This document shows positions 1 through 9,242 of a DNA stretch of 39,253 bases, piece by piece. The stretch covers positions 1 through 39,253 of the forward strand of contig NZ_BAGN01000400.1 of the NCBI RefSeq assembly GCF_000308835.1, given 5' to 3'. The number at the start of each line of letters is the position of its first letter. The first letter of the stretch is position 1. A program made the position numbers and the translations under genes. The notes beneath the pieces were generated by a model. It searched no databases, was not told the origin of the DNA, and was given only the letters and a program-made list of their open reading frames with translations. The stretch is from Nocardia vinacea NBRC 16497 (GTDB lineage: Bacteria > Actinomycetota > Actinomycetes > Mycobacteriales > Mycobacteriaceae).

Positions 1-492
1 CTCGCGGGCAGCTACGGCGAACTCGCCGCCACGGAGCGGGAGATCCATGCCGGGCGGATGCCGCAGCGGCCGTTCGTGCTGGTCGGTCAGCAGTATCTGG
101 CCGATCCGCAGCGCTCGGTCGGCAACGTGCACCCGCTGGGGACCTACGCGCATGTGCCCAACGGCTACACCGGTGACGCCACCGCGGCGATCATCACCCA
201 GATCGAACGATTCGCACCCGGTTTCCGGGATCGGATCCTCGGCCGAACGGTCCGCGACACCACACAGCTGGCCGCGTACAACCCCAACTATGTCGGCGGC
301 GACATCATCACCGGCTCGAAGGATATCCGCCAGCTGGTGTTCGGTCCGCGAATCACGTTGTCGCCGTACAGTATCGGGCTGCCAGGGATGTACATCTGCT
401 CGGCCGCGACGCCACCGGGCCCAGGCGCGCACGGCATGTGCGGCGCCAATGCCGCGGACGCGGCGCTCGCCCACCTCCGGCGCACCGCCTAA
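1..492 (+). CDS. Phytoene-desaturase-like NAD(P)/FAD-dependent oxidoreductase, C-terminal part
   Basis: The reading frame is open from base 1 and ends at TAA 490-492, so only the last ~163 residues are in the window and the start lies upstream. The segment running through NVHPLGTYAHVPNGYTGD, then APGFRDRILG and a final GLPGMYICSAATPPG...HGMCGANAA matches the C-terminal FAD-domain part of the phytoene dehydrogenase-like family (COG1233), where the last glycine-rich stretch closes the FAD site. In this family the enzymes oxidise carotenoid-like or other hydrophobic substrates using FAD. The N-terminal Rossmann motif is not in the window, so substrate and exact subfamily cannot be judged. The family call is fairly safe and the specific reaction is unknown. 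Confidence 0.75.
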   Translation, partial: LAGSYGELAATEREIHAGRMPQRPFVLVGQQYLADPQRSVGNVHPLGTYAHVPNGYTGDATAAIITQIERFAPGFRDRILGRTVRDTTQLAAYNPNYVGGDIITGSKDIRQLVFGPRITLSPYSIGLPGMYICSAATPPGPGAHGMCGANAADAALAHLRRTA

Positions 493-575
493 TCGGCTAC
501 CGCCGCAATCCCGACTGCGCCGAACATTTCGTCGCCGATCTGCGGCGGGCCACCGAACCGCACGGCGCGGCGGGG

Positions 576-1155
576 ATGACCGCGACTGAAACCCTGAAGG
601 AAGTTGCCGAGGAAGGTGACAATCGGCTCGATGTCGTTGTGGCACTTTTCGAAACCGCGCGGGTGGCCGAGGTGTATTCGCTCGGTCAGATCGCCTCGGA
701 GCGGGTCGCCGTCGTCAACCGGTTGCAGAGCCTGATCGATGACCGCCGTTCGCTGGAGCGCCCCTTCCAGGAGTTGATCGAGCGGGCCCCGTGGCTGCTC
801 GCGCCGGAGTGGACGCCGCTGGGCATGAATGAATCGCTGAAGCGGGTACGCGGCAGTTTCGAGCGTTGGTATCGGCAGCAACTACCTGTACTCATTGGAC
901 GCCTTCCGCAACGAAAATCAACGCATCGGTGAGCAATTCCCGCGCCGCACGCTGACCTTCATCGTCGATCACATCGACAAGCTGCGTCCCGCGTCGCTGT
1001 CGTCACAGGTCAGCGATCACCGTATCGACCGGACGACCTGGCGCGAACTACTCGATTCCACCCTGCGTGCCCACCGCGACTTTCTGGACCGGGTCTACAC
1101 AATGCGTCTGGGCGAACAGTCCGAATCCGATGATGCTGGAGCAAGCGTTGGTTGA
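576..1155 (+). pseudogene. Broken gene: C-terminal region of an unrecognised ATPase-associated protein, split over two frames
   Basis: Two overlapping frames look like pieces of one protein end. Frame A runs from ATG 576 to 932 and contains a helical segment followed by FQELIERAPWLLAPEWTPLG and RGSFERWYRQ. That signature recurs near the C-terminus of large Hsp90/MutL-like ATPase or Shedu-like proteins, as far as I remember the family. Frame B is readable from about 871 (IGSNYLYSLDAFRNENQRI) to TGA 1155 and carries FIVDHIDKLRP and LRAHRDFLDRVYTMRLG. The switch near 870-885 suggests a deletion or frameshift, and no N-terminal ATPase domain is present. The gene lies immediately after the oxidoreductase and tail-to-tail with a truncated ligase. 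It could instead be two small unrelated proteins; I do not recognise a function. Confidence 0.4.
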
Positions 1156-2107
1156 TCGGTCCGAATCAGCTGGCCCGGCAAGAGTATTCCGACGGTGTCC
1201 ATCTTGCGGGCGTCGGTGACCAGTATGAGCGTGCGCGTACGGGAACTTCGGAGACGTAGCCATCGATGATCGGTATTCCGTAGCGGCGTTCGAATTTGGT
1301 CAACAGTTCGATGTCGGCCGGAGCAGCGCCGCAGATGGCGAATCGTACCGATGCGGTGTTCGGCCGGATTTGGGCGGGCAGATCCGATAGCTGTGCATAC
1401 ATGGTCGGGATTGCGGAGATGTATGTGGCACGGCTGCGCTCGATCCGGTCGAAGAACGTCTTCGGGCTGAAGGCCACGGTGGCGCGGCCACCGGCGAGCA
1501 GCGGTGACATGGTGCCGACCACGATGCTGTTGACGTGGAACAGCGGGAGGTTCAGCAGGCTGTGGTCGGCTTCGGTGAGTTCGAATGCCTCGATCGCTAT
1601 TGAGCACATGGCGTTGAGGTTCGCGTGGTCGACGGTCACGCTGTTGGGTTTGCCTGTGGTGCCGTTGGCACAGATGACCAGCGCAAGTGTGTCGTTGCGA
1701 GGTCGCGCGGGTTCGGTGACATCGGGATCTGCGGTGGTGAGATCGTCGGCGGATATGACGGCGCGGACCGGAGCGTCCGAGGTGGATGGCTGCGCGGTGA
1801 TCAGGACCTTGGCACCCGTGTCGGTCAACTGGCAGTCGGCTTCTGCGGCGGTCAGCGACGGGTCGATAGGGGTTACCGTAGCGCCCACACGCCAGGTGGC
1901 GAACAGGGATACGACAAAGGCGGCCGTGTTGGGCAACATGATCGCAACCACGTCGCCGCTCGAGACTCCGGCGGAGCGCAGGGTAGCTGCGGCACGCCGC
2001 ACAGAGTCGAGGAATCCTGTGTTGTTCAGGTCGGTGCTGTCGTCGGCCACGGCGGGTGCGTCCGGTGCGGCGGCGGCACGGCGGTCCGGAAGAGTCGAAA
2101 GGTTCAT
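1155..2107 (-). pseudogene. AMP-dependent acyl-CoA synthetase/ligase, frameshifted and truncated
   Basis: It starts at ATG 2107 behind a good GAGGA site 6 nt upstream. The 300 readable residues show the N-terminal domain of the ANL superfamily: GDVVAIMLPNTAAFVVSLFATWRVGATVTPIDP, then the P-loop-like region CANGTTGKPNSVTVDHANL, PLFHVNSIVVG, and FAICGAAP followed by IPIIDGY. Intact members activate a carboxylate as an acyl-adenylate and are ~500 residues long. After IDGY the frame breaks. A neighbouring frame continues with ARKMDTVGILLPGQLIRTD, the expected next conserved piece, and then homology stops at about 1155. The hinge and C-terminal domain with the catalytic lysine are absent, so the product should be inactive. 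The nucleotide loop reads NGTTGKP where most members have SGTTGxPK. Confidence 0.75.
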
Positions 2108-2514
2108 AAGCGGTCCTCAGGGGTACGGGGAATGACGACAACGGTAGAAATCACGCCGCCGCTCGGCACCGTCGTGCATGAACGAAATTCACCGCGGGCG
2201 TTGTCGCCGGAGGACAAATCCGACTCGCAATGCGCCGCCGTAGTAACCGGCATTCAACGAGCGTTCCTGCGTTGGCCGAAGAAACTCTCCGAATAGACCG
2301 CGATGCCGTCTCGGTCACGGCAAGCATGAGACGAACTCTCTGCAGATCGCCGAAAGGGGCGTCTCGTCTACCTGAGGTACTGTTGGTTCGGCTCGTGCGC
2401 TTCCGGCTTGGTGGTTGATGTGGGGCCGGTTCGAGCAGTGACGAGGCCCGGGTTTGCCACGCAACTCGAATCCACCAGCATCCGGACTCTGCCCCTTGAT
2501 CGACAAAGCGGGAC
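2108..2514. other. Gap without a supportable gene
   Basis: This is the upstream region of the truncated ligase and of the next gene. A 54-codon frame (2132-2296, +) is present but has no recognisable ribosome-binding site or similarity, so I do not call it. No convincing hairpin or repeat was seen. Confidence 0.4.
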
Positions 2515-3054
2515 ATGTCGTACTTCGATATCGCGGGCTACCAACCGCAGTGGCTCAGCGGCCGCCGCGCGATCGCCGCCGCTCATGGTCGGCGACTCCG
2601 GACGCTGGTCGGGCGCAACCTCAACCATGGGTGGCTCATCTGGGACCGCGACGACGATGAGTGGTTCGCTGATGGCCCGGTTTTGTTTGACTTCGACGGT
2701 GAGCAGGTGGAGCTCAATCATCAGAAGTTCGCTGATCTTTCCATCACCTGGAACACTATCGACCCTGTCGGGCAGGGCATTTGGTCGAGCGGCGATGACG
2801 ATGACCCGGAGGTCCACACCTTTCATTTGGGCTGGCGGCATGACACCCGCCCGGAGTTGGCGGCCCTTGAAGGCAGGCAACTACAGGGGATCGAGTTGCT
2901 CGAGTGGATCGGGAGCGATGTTGCCAACGGCATGGTCGCGGTCAGTTTCATCTTTGCCGATGACCGGGTGACGATCAGCAACGGAATGGACGAGAACCTG
3001 CTGGAATTCGGTGCGCCGCCAGCCGGATATCGCCGCTATCAGCTGCACGACTGA
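2515..3054 (+). CDS. Hypothetical protein, 179 aa
   Basis: The protein is intact, soluble and acidic, with no signal peptide or membrane segment. It is rich in Asp and Trp (WLIWDRDDDEWF, GIWSSGDDDDPEVHTFHLGWRHD) and ends with FGAPPAGYRRYQLHD. I do not recognise a family with certainty. Its size, acidity and orphan position next to a transposase remnant are similar to solitary immunity proteins of actinobacterial polymorphic toxins, but no toxin gene is adjacent, so that is speculation. The start ATG 2515 is the first in frame; upstream GCGGGAC is only a weak ribosome-binding site. The coding frame is clean to TGA 3054, and the IS3 remnant begins directly after the stop. Confidence 0.6.
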   Translation: MSYFDIAGYQPQWLSGRRAIAAAHGRRLRTLVGRNLNHGWLIWDRDDDEWFADGPVLFDFDGEQVELNHQKFADLSITWNTIDPVGQGIWSSGDDDDPEVHTFHLGWRHDTRPELAALEGRQLQGIELLEWIGSDVANGMVAVSFIFADDRVTISNGMDENLLEFGAPPAGYRRYQLHD

Positions 3055-3059
3055 CCGGG

Positions 3060-3442
3060 AGTTCGACCCGCTAGACCTGATCGTCGGTTTCATCGACGAA
3101 TACCGCCAGATCTTCGGCGTCGAGTCGATCCGCCGTGCGCTCTCGGCGCACGGGGTGCAGATCGCGCCCAGGACCTACCGCAAGGCTCGTCCCCGGCCAC
3201 CGTCGGCCCCGCGACATCGCCGACGCTCACGTGGACAACCTCTGCGGGATCTCCGTGAGAAACCCGGGGCGATGTATGGGCGGCGGAAGGTGACCCGCCC
3301 TTGCAGCTACGGATTCAGCCCACGTCGGCGAGCCCAGGACGCGATCGCCGAGATCCACTACCTCGCCAGCGGCACCCATGCCTATCACTGGGTGTTCGAG
3401 GGCGACATCACGGTGGTCTCGGATTCCGTCCCACGCAAATGA
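3060..3442 (+). mobile_element. IS3-family transposase (OrfB) remnant
   Basis: From about 3063 the translation reads FDPLDLIVGFIDEYRQIFGVESI, RRALSAHGVQIAPRTYRKARPRPPS, and after a short out-of-frame stretch (about 3195-3240, where RDIADAHVDNLC appears in the neighbouring frame) PGAMYGRRKVTR. This is the N-terminal HTH_21-type region of an IS3-group OrfB transposase. The rve catalytic core with its DDE triad is missing. The homology stops near 3305 and the rest of the frame (AEIHYLASGTHAYHWVFEGD, stop at 3442) belongs to something else that I do not recognise. No OrfA, terminal inverted repeats or target duplications were found, so the element is dead. Confidence 0.7.
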
Positions 3443-3469
3443 GTTCGGAAGCGGGGCGCGGTAGCTGAA

Positions 3470-4903
3470 CTAGTCGATCTTGGCCATCACATGCTTGACG
3501 CGGGTGTAGTCCTCCAGCCCGTATATCGACAGGTCCTTGCCGTGCCCGGACGACTTGAACCCGCCGTGCGGCATCTCGGCGATCAGCGCGGTGTGGGTGT
3601 TGATCCACACGCAGCCGAAGTCGAGCGCGGCCGACACACGGAGCGCCCTCGACACATCCTTGGTCCACACCGAGGACGCCAGCCCGTATTCGACGCCATT
3701 GGCCCACCGGATCGCCTCGTCTTCGTCGGTGAACGACTGCACGGTGATCACCGGGCCGAATATCTCGTTCTGGCTCAGCCGGTCGGCCTGCCGCAGCCCG
3801 CCGATGACCGTCGGCTCGACGTAATACCCGTGGTCGCCCTGCCGGTGCCCACCGGCCACGACCGAAGCGTGATCGGGCACCTCATCGAGGAAGCCGAGCA
3901 CCCGCTGTAGTTGGTTGGCGTTATTGACCGGTGGCACCCAGGCGTTTTCGTCATGGGTGGGCTTGCCAAACGTCGTTGTGGCATTGTCGGCCTGCTCGGC
4001 CAGAGCCGCGGTCAGATCTTCGGCCACCGACGCGTGGCCGAGCACCCGGGTGGCTGCCGTGCAATCCTGCCCGGCGTTGAAATAGCCCGAGGCCGTGATG
4101 CCCACGGCGGCAGCAGCGATATCGGCGTCGGGGAACACGATTACCGGCGCTTTACCGCCCAACTCCAGATGCGTGCGCTTGAGGTGGGCTCCGGCCGACT
4201 CCGCGACCGCACGGCCCGCGGCCAGTGAACCGGTGATCGACACCATCTGCGGGGTCGGATGCGCGACCACCGCCGCACCGGTCACCCGGTCACCGGTTAC
4301 CACGTTCAGCACGCCTGGCGGCAGGTGCTCGGCGGCCAGTTCGGCTAGCATCACCGTCGTCACCGGCGTGGTGTCGCTCGGCTTGATCACCACGGTGTTT
4401 CCCGCCGCGATCGCAGGAACAAACTTCCAGATTGCCATCATCATCGGGTAATTCCACGGCGTCACCTGCCCGATGACGCCGATCGGCTCCCGGCGGATCC
4501 ACGATGTATGGCCCGCCAGGTACTCGCAGGCCGACTTGCCCTCGAGTACCCGTGCCGCCCCCGCGAAGAATCGGATCTGGTCCAGCATCTGCGGGATCTC
4601 TGCGGCCAAGGTGATGTGGTTCGGCTTGCCGGTGTTGCGGCCCTCGGCCGCAACGAGCGCGGCAGCGGCATTCTCCACCTCGTCGGCGAAATCCAACAGC
4701 GCCTTCTGGCGGTCCGACGGCGTTGTGCGCTTCCAGTCGCAGAACGCTCTGGCCGCCGCTGCGTACGCATTGTCGATGTCCTGCTCGGTGGACACCGGAG
4801 TGGTGCCGTACTGCTCGCCGGTGGCAGGGTCGACGAGCGCCATCGTCGCACCGCCGACCGAGTCGACGAGCTTGCCGTCGATGAAGTTCCGGACCGCTAC
4901 CAT
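3470..4903 (-). CDS. Gamma-aminobutyraldehyde dehydrogenase-like aldehyde dehydrogenase
   Basis: This is a 477-residue ALDH-superfamily enzyme that should oxidise an aldehyde to the acid with NAD(P)+ in the cytoplasm. Visible landmarks are PWNYP (Asn151), the cofactor-binding KPSDTTP, ELGGKAP with general base Glu247, GQDC with nucleophile Cys281, and EIFGPV. The C-terminal HGGFKSSGHGKDLSIYGLEDYTRVKHVM is typical of the aminobutyraldehyde dehydrogenase (PatD/YdcW) branch, which acts on 4-aminobutanal in putrescine and polyamine breakdown. I chose ATG 4903 rather than the longer frame to 4993 because GAGGAGG lies 5-6 nt upstream and the family's N-terminus fits there. No polyamine transaminase gene is adjacent, so the substrate is inferred from the branch only. 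Confidence 0.85.
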   Translation of the reverse strand: MVAVRNFIDGKLVDSVGGATMALVDPATGEQYGTTPVSTEQDIDNAYAAAARAFCDWKRTTPSDRQKALLDFADEVENAAAALVAAEGRNTGKPNHITLAAEIPQMLDQIRFFAGAARVLEGKSACEYLAGHTSWIRREPIGVIGQVTPWNYPMMMAIWKFVPAIAAGNTVVIKPSDTTPVTTVMLAELAAEHLPPGVLNVVTGDRVTGAAVVAHPTPQMVSITGSLAAGRAVAESAGAHLKRTHLELGGKAPVIVFPDADIAAAAVGITASGYFNAGQDCTAATRVLGHASVAEDLTAALAEQADNATTTFGKPTHDENAWVPPVNNANQLQRVLGFLDEVPDHASVVAGGHRQGDHGYYVEPTVIGGLRQADRLSQNEIFGPVITVQSFTDEDEAIRWANGVEYGLASSVWTKDVSRALRVSAALDFGCVWINTHTALIAEMPHGGFKSSGHGKDLSIYGLEDYTRVKHVMAKID

Positions 4904-5359
4904 GACGCCTCCTCGATTGCTCTGTTCAGTGGACAACTCTCTGACGTGGAACGTTTCACCCGCCTTGTATATGTTGACGTAGCGTCCCGACAAGATCCGC
5001 TCGTTCGATCACGATGCGAGCGCTATTTGGCTCGAGATCTTCGAGCGTTCTCGGCTGATCTCGAATCGTGGTCGAGTTCGTCGAGCGGCCGTCCGTAGGT
5101 TCGAAATCCGATCGGCCAGCCGGTCAGGGAGGGGCGGGTTTCACCCTGGGGTGGGTGTTACGTGATCCGTTCACAGACGAGGATTGGCCGTGTCCACGTC
5201 GTGATCGATACCGCGCCCAGGGAAGTGATGCAGATGCCTCTCGCTGTTCAGTTTCTGTCTTCTCGTCCCGGGACCGAGTCGCGGCCAGGGAGGCCGACCT
5301 CTGCCCCGCAGAACTCGGGCTCGAACCACGAATCGATCCCTCGGACGCCCGGTAGGCGA
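4904..5359. other. Upstream region of the aldehyde dehydrogenase, no supportable gene
   Basis: The ribosome-binding site for the dehydrogenase is at 4908-4915. The rest shows only arginine- and serine-rich frames without similarity. I see no strong hairpin. Confidence 0.4.
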
Positions 5360-5560
5360 ATGCGCTCGCGTGCCCGGCGCGGCATCCTGTTGTCGATGAC
5401 CCTTACCGGTGGACTCATGCTGTTCGGCCCCAGCGTCTTGGGGATGTCGGGGTCGCTGCCGCTACCGGCACTACCGCCGGCCTCCGAGTCGTCGTTCGAT
5501 GTCGGCTCGCAAAGCCACGGGCATCCGTTGATGCTCGCCTGCCGTCGCTTCGACTGCTGA
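5360..5560 (+). CDS. Possible small membrane or secreted peptide, 66 aa
   Basis: The frame starts with a positively charged MRSRARRG, followed by a hydrophobic stretch (ILLSMTLTGGLMLFGPSVLGM), a Pro/Ser-rich segment and two Cys near the C-terminus (LACRRFDC). This is the shape of a signal peptide or single membrane anchor on a short exported peptide. The frame remains open upstream, and a longer version from 5229 or 5235 is possible. AGGCGA just before the ATG is a mediocre ribosome-binding site. No family is recognised and it may be a chance frame. Confidence 0.3.
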   Translation: MRSRARRGILLSMTLTGGLMLFGPSVLGMSGSLPLPALPPASESSFDVGSQSHGHPLMLACRRFDC

Positions 5561-5956
5561 CTCAGTTCCCGACCGAGCGGCGCGGGTGGTTCTCCAGGTC
5601 CCGGAGGGGCGGAGGCTCCTGCGAGATCTATCCGGGGTGTCCCGGCCCCAGTCCCGGACCAGAGCGGACTGGCTGCGGGACCCCAGGCAACCCACCCTGT
5701 GACGTGAGCGCAGCGGCGTCGATGCCGGACACGGTTGCCCCAGCGAGCAACCGAAGCCCAAGAATCCATGGCCAGCCACTGCCCTGCCTGTGCTGGCGCT
5801 GGTGCGGATCGCCACGGACAGCAGTCGCCCGCCCGACCTGACCGAGTTCGCACGTCGCGTCGGCATCGAACACTAGTTGACTTCGTCAGTCCGCATGACG
5901 TGAGTTATCGACGTATGGTCGACGCTGGTTTGCCGACGCGGTGGAGACATCGGCGT
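5561..5956. other. Gap between the small peptide frame and the kinase 3' end
   Basis: Only compositionally biased frames on both strands are present. No RNA gene, repeat or strong terminator was seen next to the kinase stop. Confidence 0.35.
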
Positions 5957-8086
5957 CTACAGCGGGTTCCTTTTGAACCAATCGAACAATGCCAGATCGG
6001 TCTTGGGACGGTTGGAGGGGGAATCGGGACGGACGGACACAGCTTGAATGGCGATGTCGCTGTTCTGATCCAACGCAACGAGAGTCGGCAAGGGATCGTT
6101 GATGCAGGTGAACCGGCCGACAGTTGTGCCATTTCGAATCCACGGTTGCACCGGAACCGTTGCATCGTCGCACGCGCGCCCGACGGACCTCCTCATGACA
6201 CCATCGAAAAACTGGGTCGCGATCGGATGGTTGGGGAATTGGAAAAACCTTGCTGTCGGCGCACCGGACTCGTTGCCGAAGCATAGAACGACGGCAGTCG
6301 CGTCGCTCTCGGGTGCCTCGTGTCGACAGTATCGTGGGTCGTAGGCTTTGGGCAGTTTGGCGATCAGATCGAGGTCGGCCTGGGTGTAGACGTCCGGGTC
6401 CTTCGGAAGGGTCCGGAATTGCGAATTCCCCTCTCCCGTGTCGTGCACTGTCCAGTACAAGCTGGCACTACCGCCCACCGACTCGGTGAAGGAGAAAACC
6501 GCCATGCTCATGGCCGCGTCATCCGTTTGGATCACCCCCGAAGTCGGTGGTGTCGTCGTGGCATTCGTGAAGCAGGCCATTCGCCCGACCTCTCTGCCGC
6601 CCCTCGTCGCGGGACCGTCGGGGCCGGGTGGATAGCCCGGACAGCTGCTGGTCTGTAACACCATGCCGTGATAGGCCTTGTCCAGTGCGTCGGCGCTGGG
6701 AAACAGGTAGAACTCCCCGCTCGGCACGCGGATTTCGGGAATCTCGTCGCAGACGAGATGGGCTTTCTCCCCCAGAATCGCCTGTGGGTTCACGTGGTGA
6801 CAGATGCTGCGGTTGTACGGGTCTTCCAGGAGTTTCAGCAGGGTGACGTCGTCGTCGGTGAATTCGGATTTCGCTGCCGATACTGGGGTCGGTGGTGCGG
6901 GCTTGTGAAGCAACGGCCAGGCTCCGACGGCCACGACAGCCACAACGGCCGCGGCAGCGGCGATCCAGAGGCGTCGTGGCCGGCGCCTGGGCGCCGAGAC
7001 GGATCTCGCCTCGGGTGTGGAGGTCGCCCGGGGTGCGGGATGCGCCGCCACGGTGGGATCGGCTTTGGATACGGCGAGAGGATTATCGTCTTCGGCGTCG
7101 CCGGGAGACGAGGCAAATGCGGCGTGGGCGGCAGCGGCCAGTTCGCCGGCGCTGGAATAGCGTTCATCGGGCGACTTCGCCATTCCGCGCGCGACGACAG
7201 CGTCGATCGAGACCGGGATTCCCGGTGCGTAGCTGCTCGTTCGGGGTGGAAGTTCGATCATGTGCGCCCGCATGATGGCGGCGTCGCCGCCGTCGGTCGC
7301 GTAAGGGCGGGTGCCGGTCAGGCATTCGTGCAACACGCACGCCAGGGCATACACGTCGACAGCCGGGGTGGCCGGGCCGGCTCGGAAACGTTCGGGTGCC
7401 ATGTAGTTGAACGAGCCGATCGCCGATCCGGTCTGGGTCAGGCGTTCGTCGGTGTTCGTGTTGGCCAGGCCGAAGTCGGCCAGGTAGGCGAACCCGTCGT
7501 GGGTGAGCAGGATATTGTCCGGCTTGATGTCACGATGGACCAGGCCGTCGTGGTGTGCGGCGTCGAGTCCGGCTGCGATCTGGCTGATGACCGAGACAGC
7601 TTGCTCGGGCGGCAGTGGGCCGTGGGTTCTCAGCACGGTGCGGAGGCTGTCGCCATGCACGAGTCGCATGTCGATGTAGAGCAGCCCGTCGATCTCGCCG
7701 TAATCGTGGATCGGGATGACGTGGGGCTCCTGCAGCAGTGCGGCGATGTGGGATTCGCGCCGGAACCGGGCCCGATAGACCGGGTCGTCGGCCAGCTGTT
7801 CGGGCAGCACTTTCACCGCGACCACCCGGCCCTTGGTGGTGTCGAGTGCCTCGAATACCCTGCCCATCCCGCCGGAACCGATCAGCCGTCTCAGGCGATA
7901 TTTCCCGAACGCCGACCCTGGCATCAGTGGCGGCCGTAGGTTGTTCACGACTGCCTTGCCTGCGTTGTGGGCGATCTGCGCAGGTTGGTCGGAATCGAGA
8001 ATCGGCGCTTGAACATTGTCGACTTGCCGACTGGTCGACGACGCGGCTTCGGCCTTTTCGGCGAAAGCGCGACCCCGCTGCCACAC
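5957..8086 (-). CDS. Transmembrane serine/threonine protein kinase with duplicated Cys-rich extracellular domain
   Basis: This 709-residue protein is a receptor-type bacterial Ser/Thr kinase. The catalytic domain spans about residues 64-320: glycine loop GSGGMGRVFEA, ATP-binding Lys92, HRDIKPDN (Asp186), DFG 204-206 and APE 230-232, so it should be active. A Pro/Ala linker leads to one membrane helix at about 372-393. The outer part (about 405-700) carries two similar ~150-residue units with four Cys each: 429, 446, 482, 505 and 587, 602, 639, 661, with nearly equal spacings, suggesting a duplicated disulfide-bonded sensor module. I kept GTG 8086 as start because AAGGGA lies about 8 nt upstream; ATG 7924 is possible but has no ribosome-binding site. 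Ligand and substrates are unknown, and no phosphatase or other Pkn gene is adjacent. Confidence 0.9.
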   Translation of the reverse strand: MWQRGRAFAEKAEAASSTSRQVDNVQAPILDSDQPAQIAHNAGKAVVNNLRPPLMPGSAFGKYRLRRLIGSGGMGRVFEALDTTKGRVVAVKVLPEQLADDPVYRARFRRESHIAALLQEPHVIPIHDYGEIDGLLYIDMRLVHGDSLRTVLRTHGPLPPEQAVSVISQIAAGLDAAHHDGLVHRDIKPDNILLTHDGFAYLADFGLANTNTDERLTQTGSAIGSFNYMAPERFRAGPATPAVDVYALACVLHECLTGTRPYATDGGDAAIMRAHMIELPPRTSSYAPGIPVSIDAVVARGMAKSPDERYSSAGELAAAAHAAFASSPGDAEDDNPLAVSKADPTVAAHPAPRATSTPEARSVSAPRRRPRRLWIAAAAAVVAVVAVGAWPLLHKPAPPTPVSAAKSEFTDDDVTLLKLLEDPYNRSICHHVNPQAILGEKAHLVCDEIPEIRVPSGEFYLFPSADALDKAYHGMVLQTSSCPGYPPGPDGPATRGGREVGRMACFTNATTTPPTSGVIQTDDAAMSMAVFSFTESVGGSASLYWTVHDTGEGNSQFRTLPKDPDVYTQADLDLIAKLPKAYDPRYCRHEAPESDATAVVLCFGNESGAPTARFFQFPNHPIATQFFDGVMRRSVGRACDDATVPVQPWIRNGTTVGRFTCINDPLPTLVALDQNSDIAIQAVSVRPDSPSNRPKTDLALFDWFKRNPL

Positions 8087-8948
8087 GATCTATGTCCCTT
8101 CGCGTTCTGGTCCGACGGTGTTGGCTGGCGTGCTACGACGGCTCGGGTATCGACAGGCTCTCGCGCCGACACATCCAGCGAATGCCGGTGACTCACTGCT
8201 GATGTCGGCACCGTCTCGTTCCCCGGACCCGCCTGGAGGATTTGGTTCGCCGCATGTTGCGCGCCGCGTGCGGCACGCGGCCGGTACTGCGATCGCTCCG
8301 GCGAACGGGCAGCCGAAGAATGCCCGCAGGAACTCGCGTCCGGGCGGATACGGCAACGCCCGAGCGGCCTCCGGACGGCACGGTGGCCGGACCGCCACCG
8401 CCCGTGCGTCGGGGTCGAGTGCAAAGCTCACCGCCTCCGCGACCAGTTCGCGGCCCGCCGCGCGGACAAACGTCTATCGCGGTAGGCATCGGCTCGGTCG
8501 CGAACATCCGCGACAAAGGTGGACGGCATTCGTGAACTCCTGGGAAGCTGGTTCGTGTATCGACCCGCGATGGGTGAGGTCTGCCGCTTCGTTGTCGCAG
8601 CCTTAACGAGAATCTTCGGCGCAGGCGCTCGTCCCGGATAGCCACCATAGGTGGAGATCGTTTTCACCCCTGGGGCAACATCTCCTGCCCTGGGTGGCGG
8701 AACAGAACGGCTGGTGGGCGCCGATTCCACCGCGGTTGTACACCCGGCCGGTCCGCTGCGCGACGAGATTGCGCGCGCCCCCGGGTCCTTGTCGACGCTG
8801 GCCCGTTCGCCATGAATGAGACCGATATGAATGGCTGCATAACCCGGCTGCCAATTGGATGACCAACTCGGCGACCCGTGCCTCGGCGATCCGCTGCCGC
8901 CACACGGGGTCACGGTTCGGGCCACGCCGCCGCGCTTCAGTTGTGAGC
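8087..8948. other. Long gap, probably degenerate coding DNA
   Basis: No intact gene is visible in 860 bases. On the minus strand, starting near 8950 and divergent from the TetR remnant, a short segment (DPVWRQRIAEARVAELVIQ, about 8850-8910) is reminiscent of the C-terminal helical region of acyl-CoA dehydrogenases, but it changes frame and fades. TetR genes often face acyl-CoA dehydrogenase genes, so this could be a decayed divergent pair. The similarity is too weak to annotate as a gene. Confidence 0.25.
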
Positions 8949-9155
8949 ATGCCCGCTGCCCCGCCGCGAAGCCCATTCGCGCTCCTCGGGGCGGCACTGG
9001 ATACGTTCTACGAAAACGGTTTTCACGGCACGACCGTTCGTGACGTCGTCCGGCGAGTGGGTCGAACCGTGCCGTCACTGTATGCAGTTCACCCCTGCTC
9101 GGTCCGGGTCGGCGGAACCGGGCAGGAGATCGAAAAGTGCAGTGCTGAAGGGTAG
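8949..9155 (+). pseudogene. TetR-family regulator, N-terminal remnant
   Basis: From ATG 8949 the translation contains ALDTFYENGFHGTTVRDVV and RRVGRTVPSLYAVHP, a textbook TetR N-terminal helix-turn-helix. Similarity ends at about 9075 (residue 42); the frame then runs through unrelated sequence to a stop at 9155. TetR proteins are ~190-220 residues, so the whole ligand-binding and dimerisation domain is missing. A product, if made, could not dimerise normally. Confidence 0.65.
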
Positions 9156-9242
9156 TTCAACTCGCGGGAGCGGCTGGCTGCCGTGCGTGCGGAACCGATT
9201 CCTTACCCAGGGTTTGCGCGGTCAGCCGGATAAAGGACGATT

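Noticed and set aside
4904..4993. Upstream extension of the gamma-aminobutyraldehyde dehydrogenase
   Set aside because: ATG 4903 has GAGGAGG at correct spacing and the extra 30 residues do not fit the family N-terminus.
6668..7939. Long open frame (423 codons, +) opposite the membrane kinase gene
   Set aside because: It mirrors the kinase codons; Gly/Val/Arg-rich composition without any motif, and the opposite strand has a complete kinase.
8603..8950. Acyl-CoA dehydrogenase remnant divergent from the TetR head
   Set aside because: Only about 20 residues look suggestive, in shifting frames; kept as a remark in the gap entry, not as a gene.
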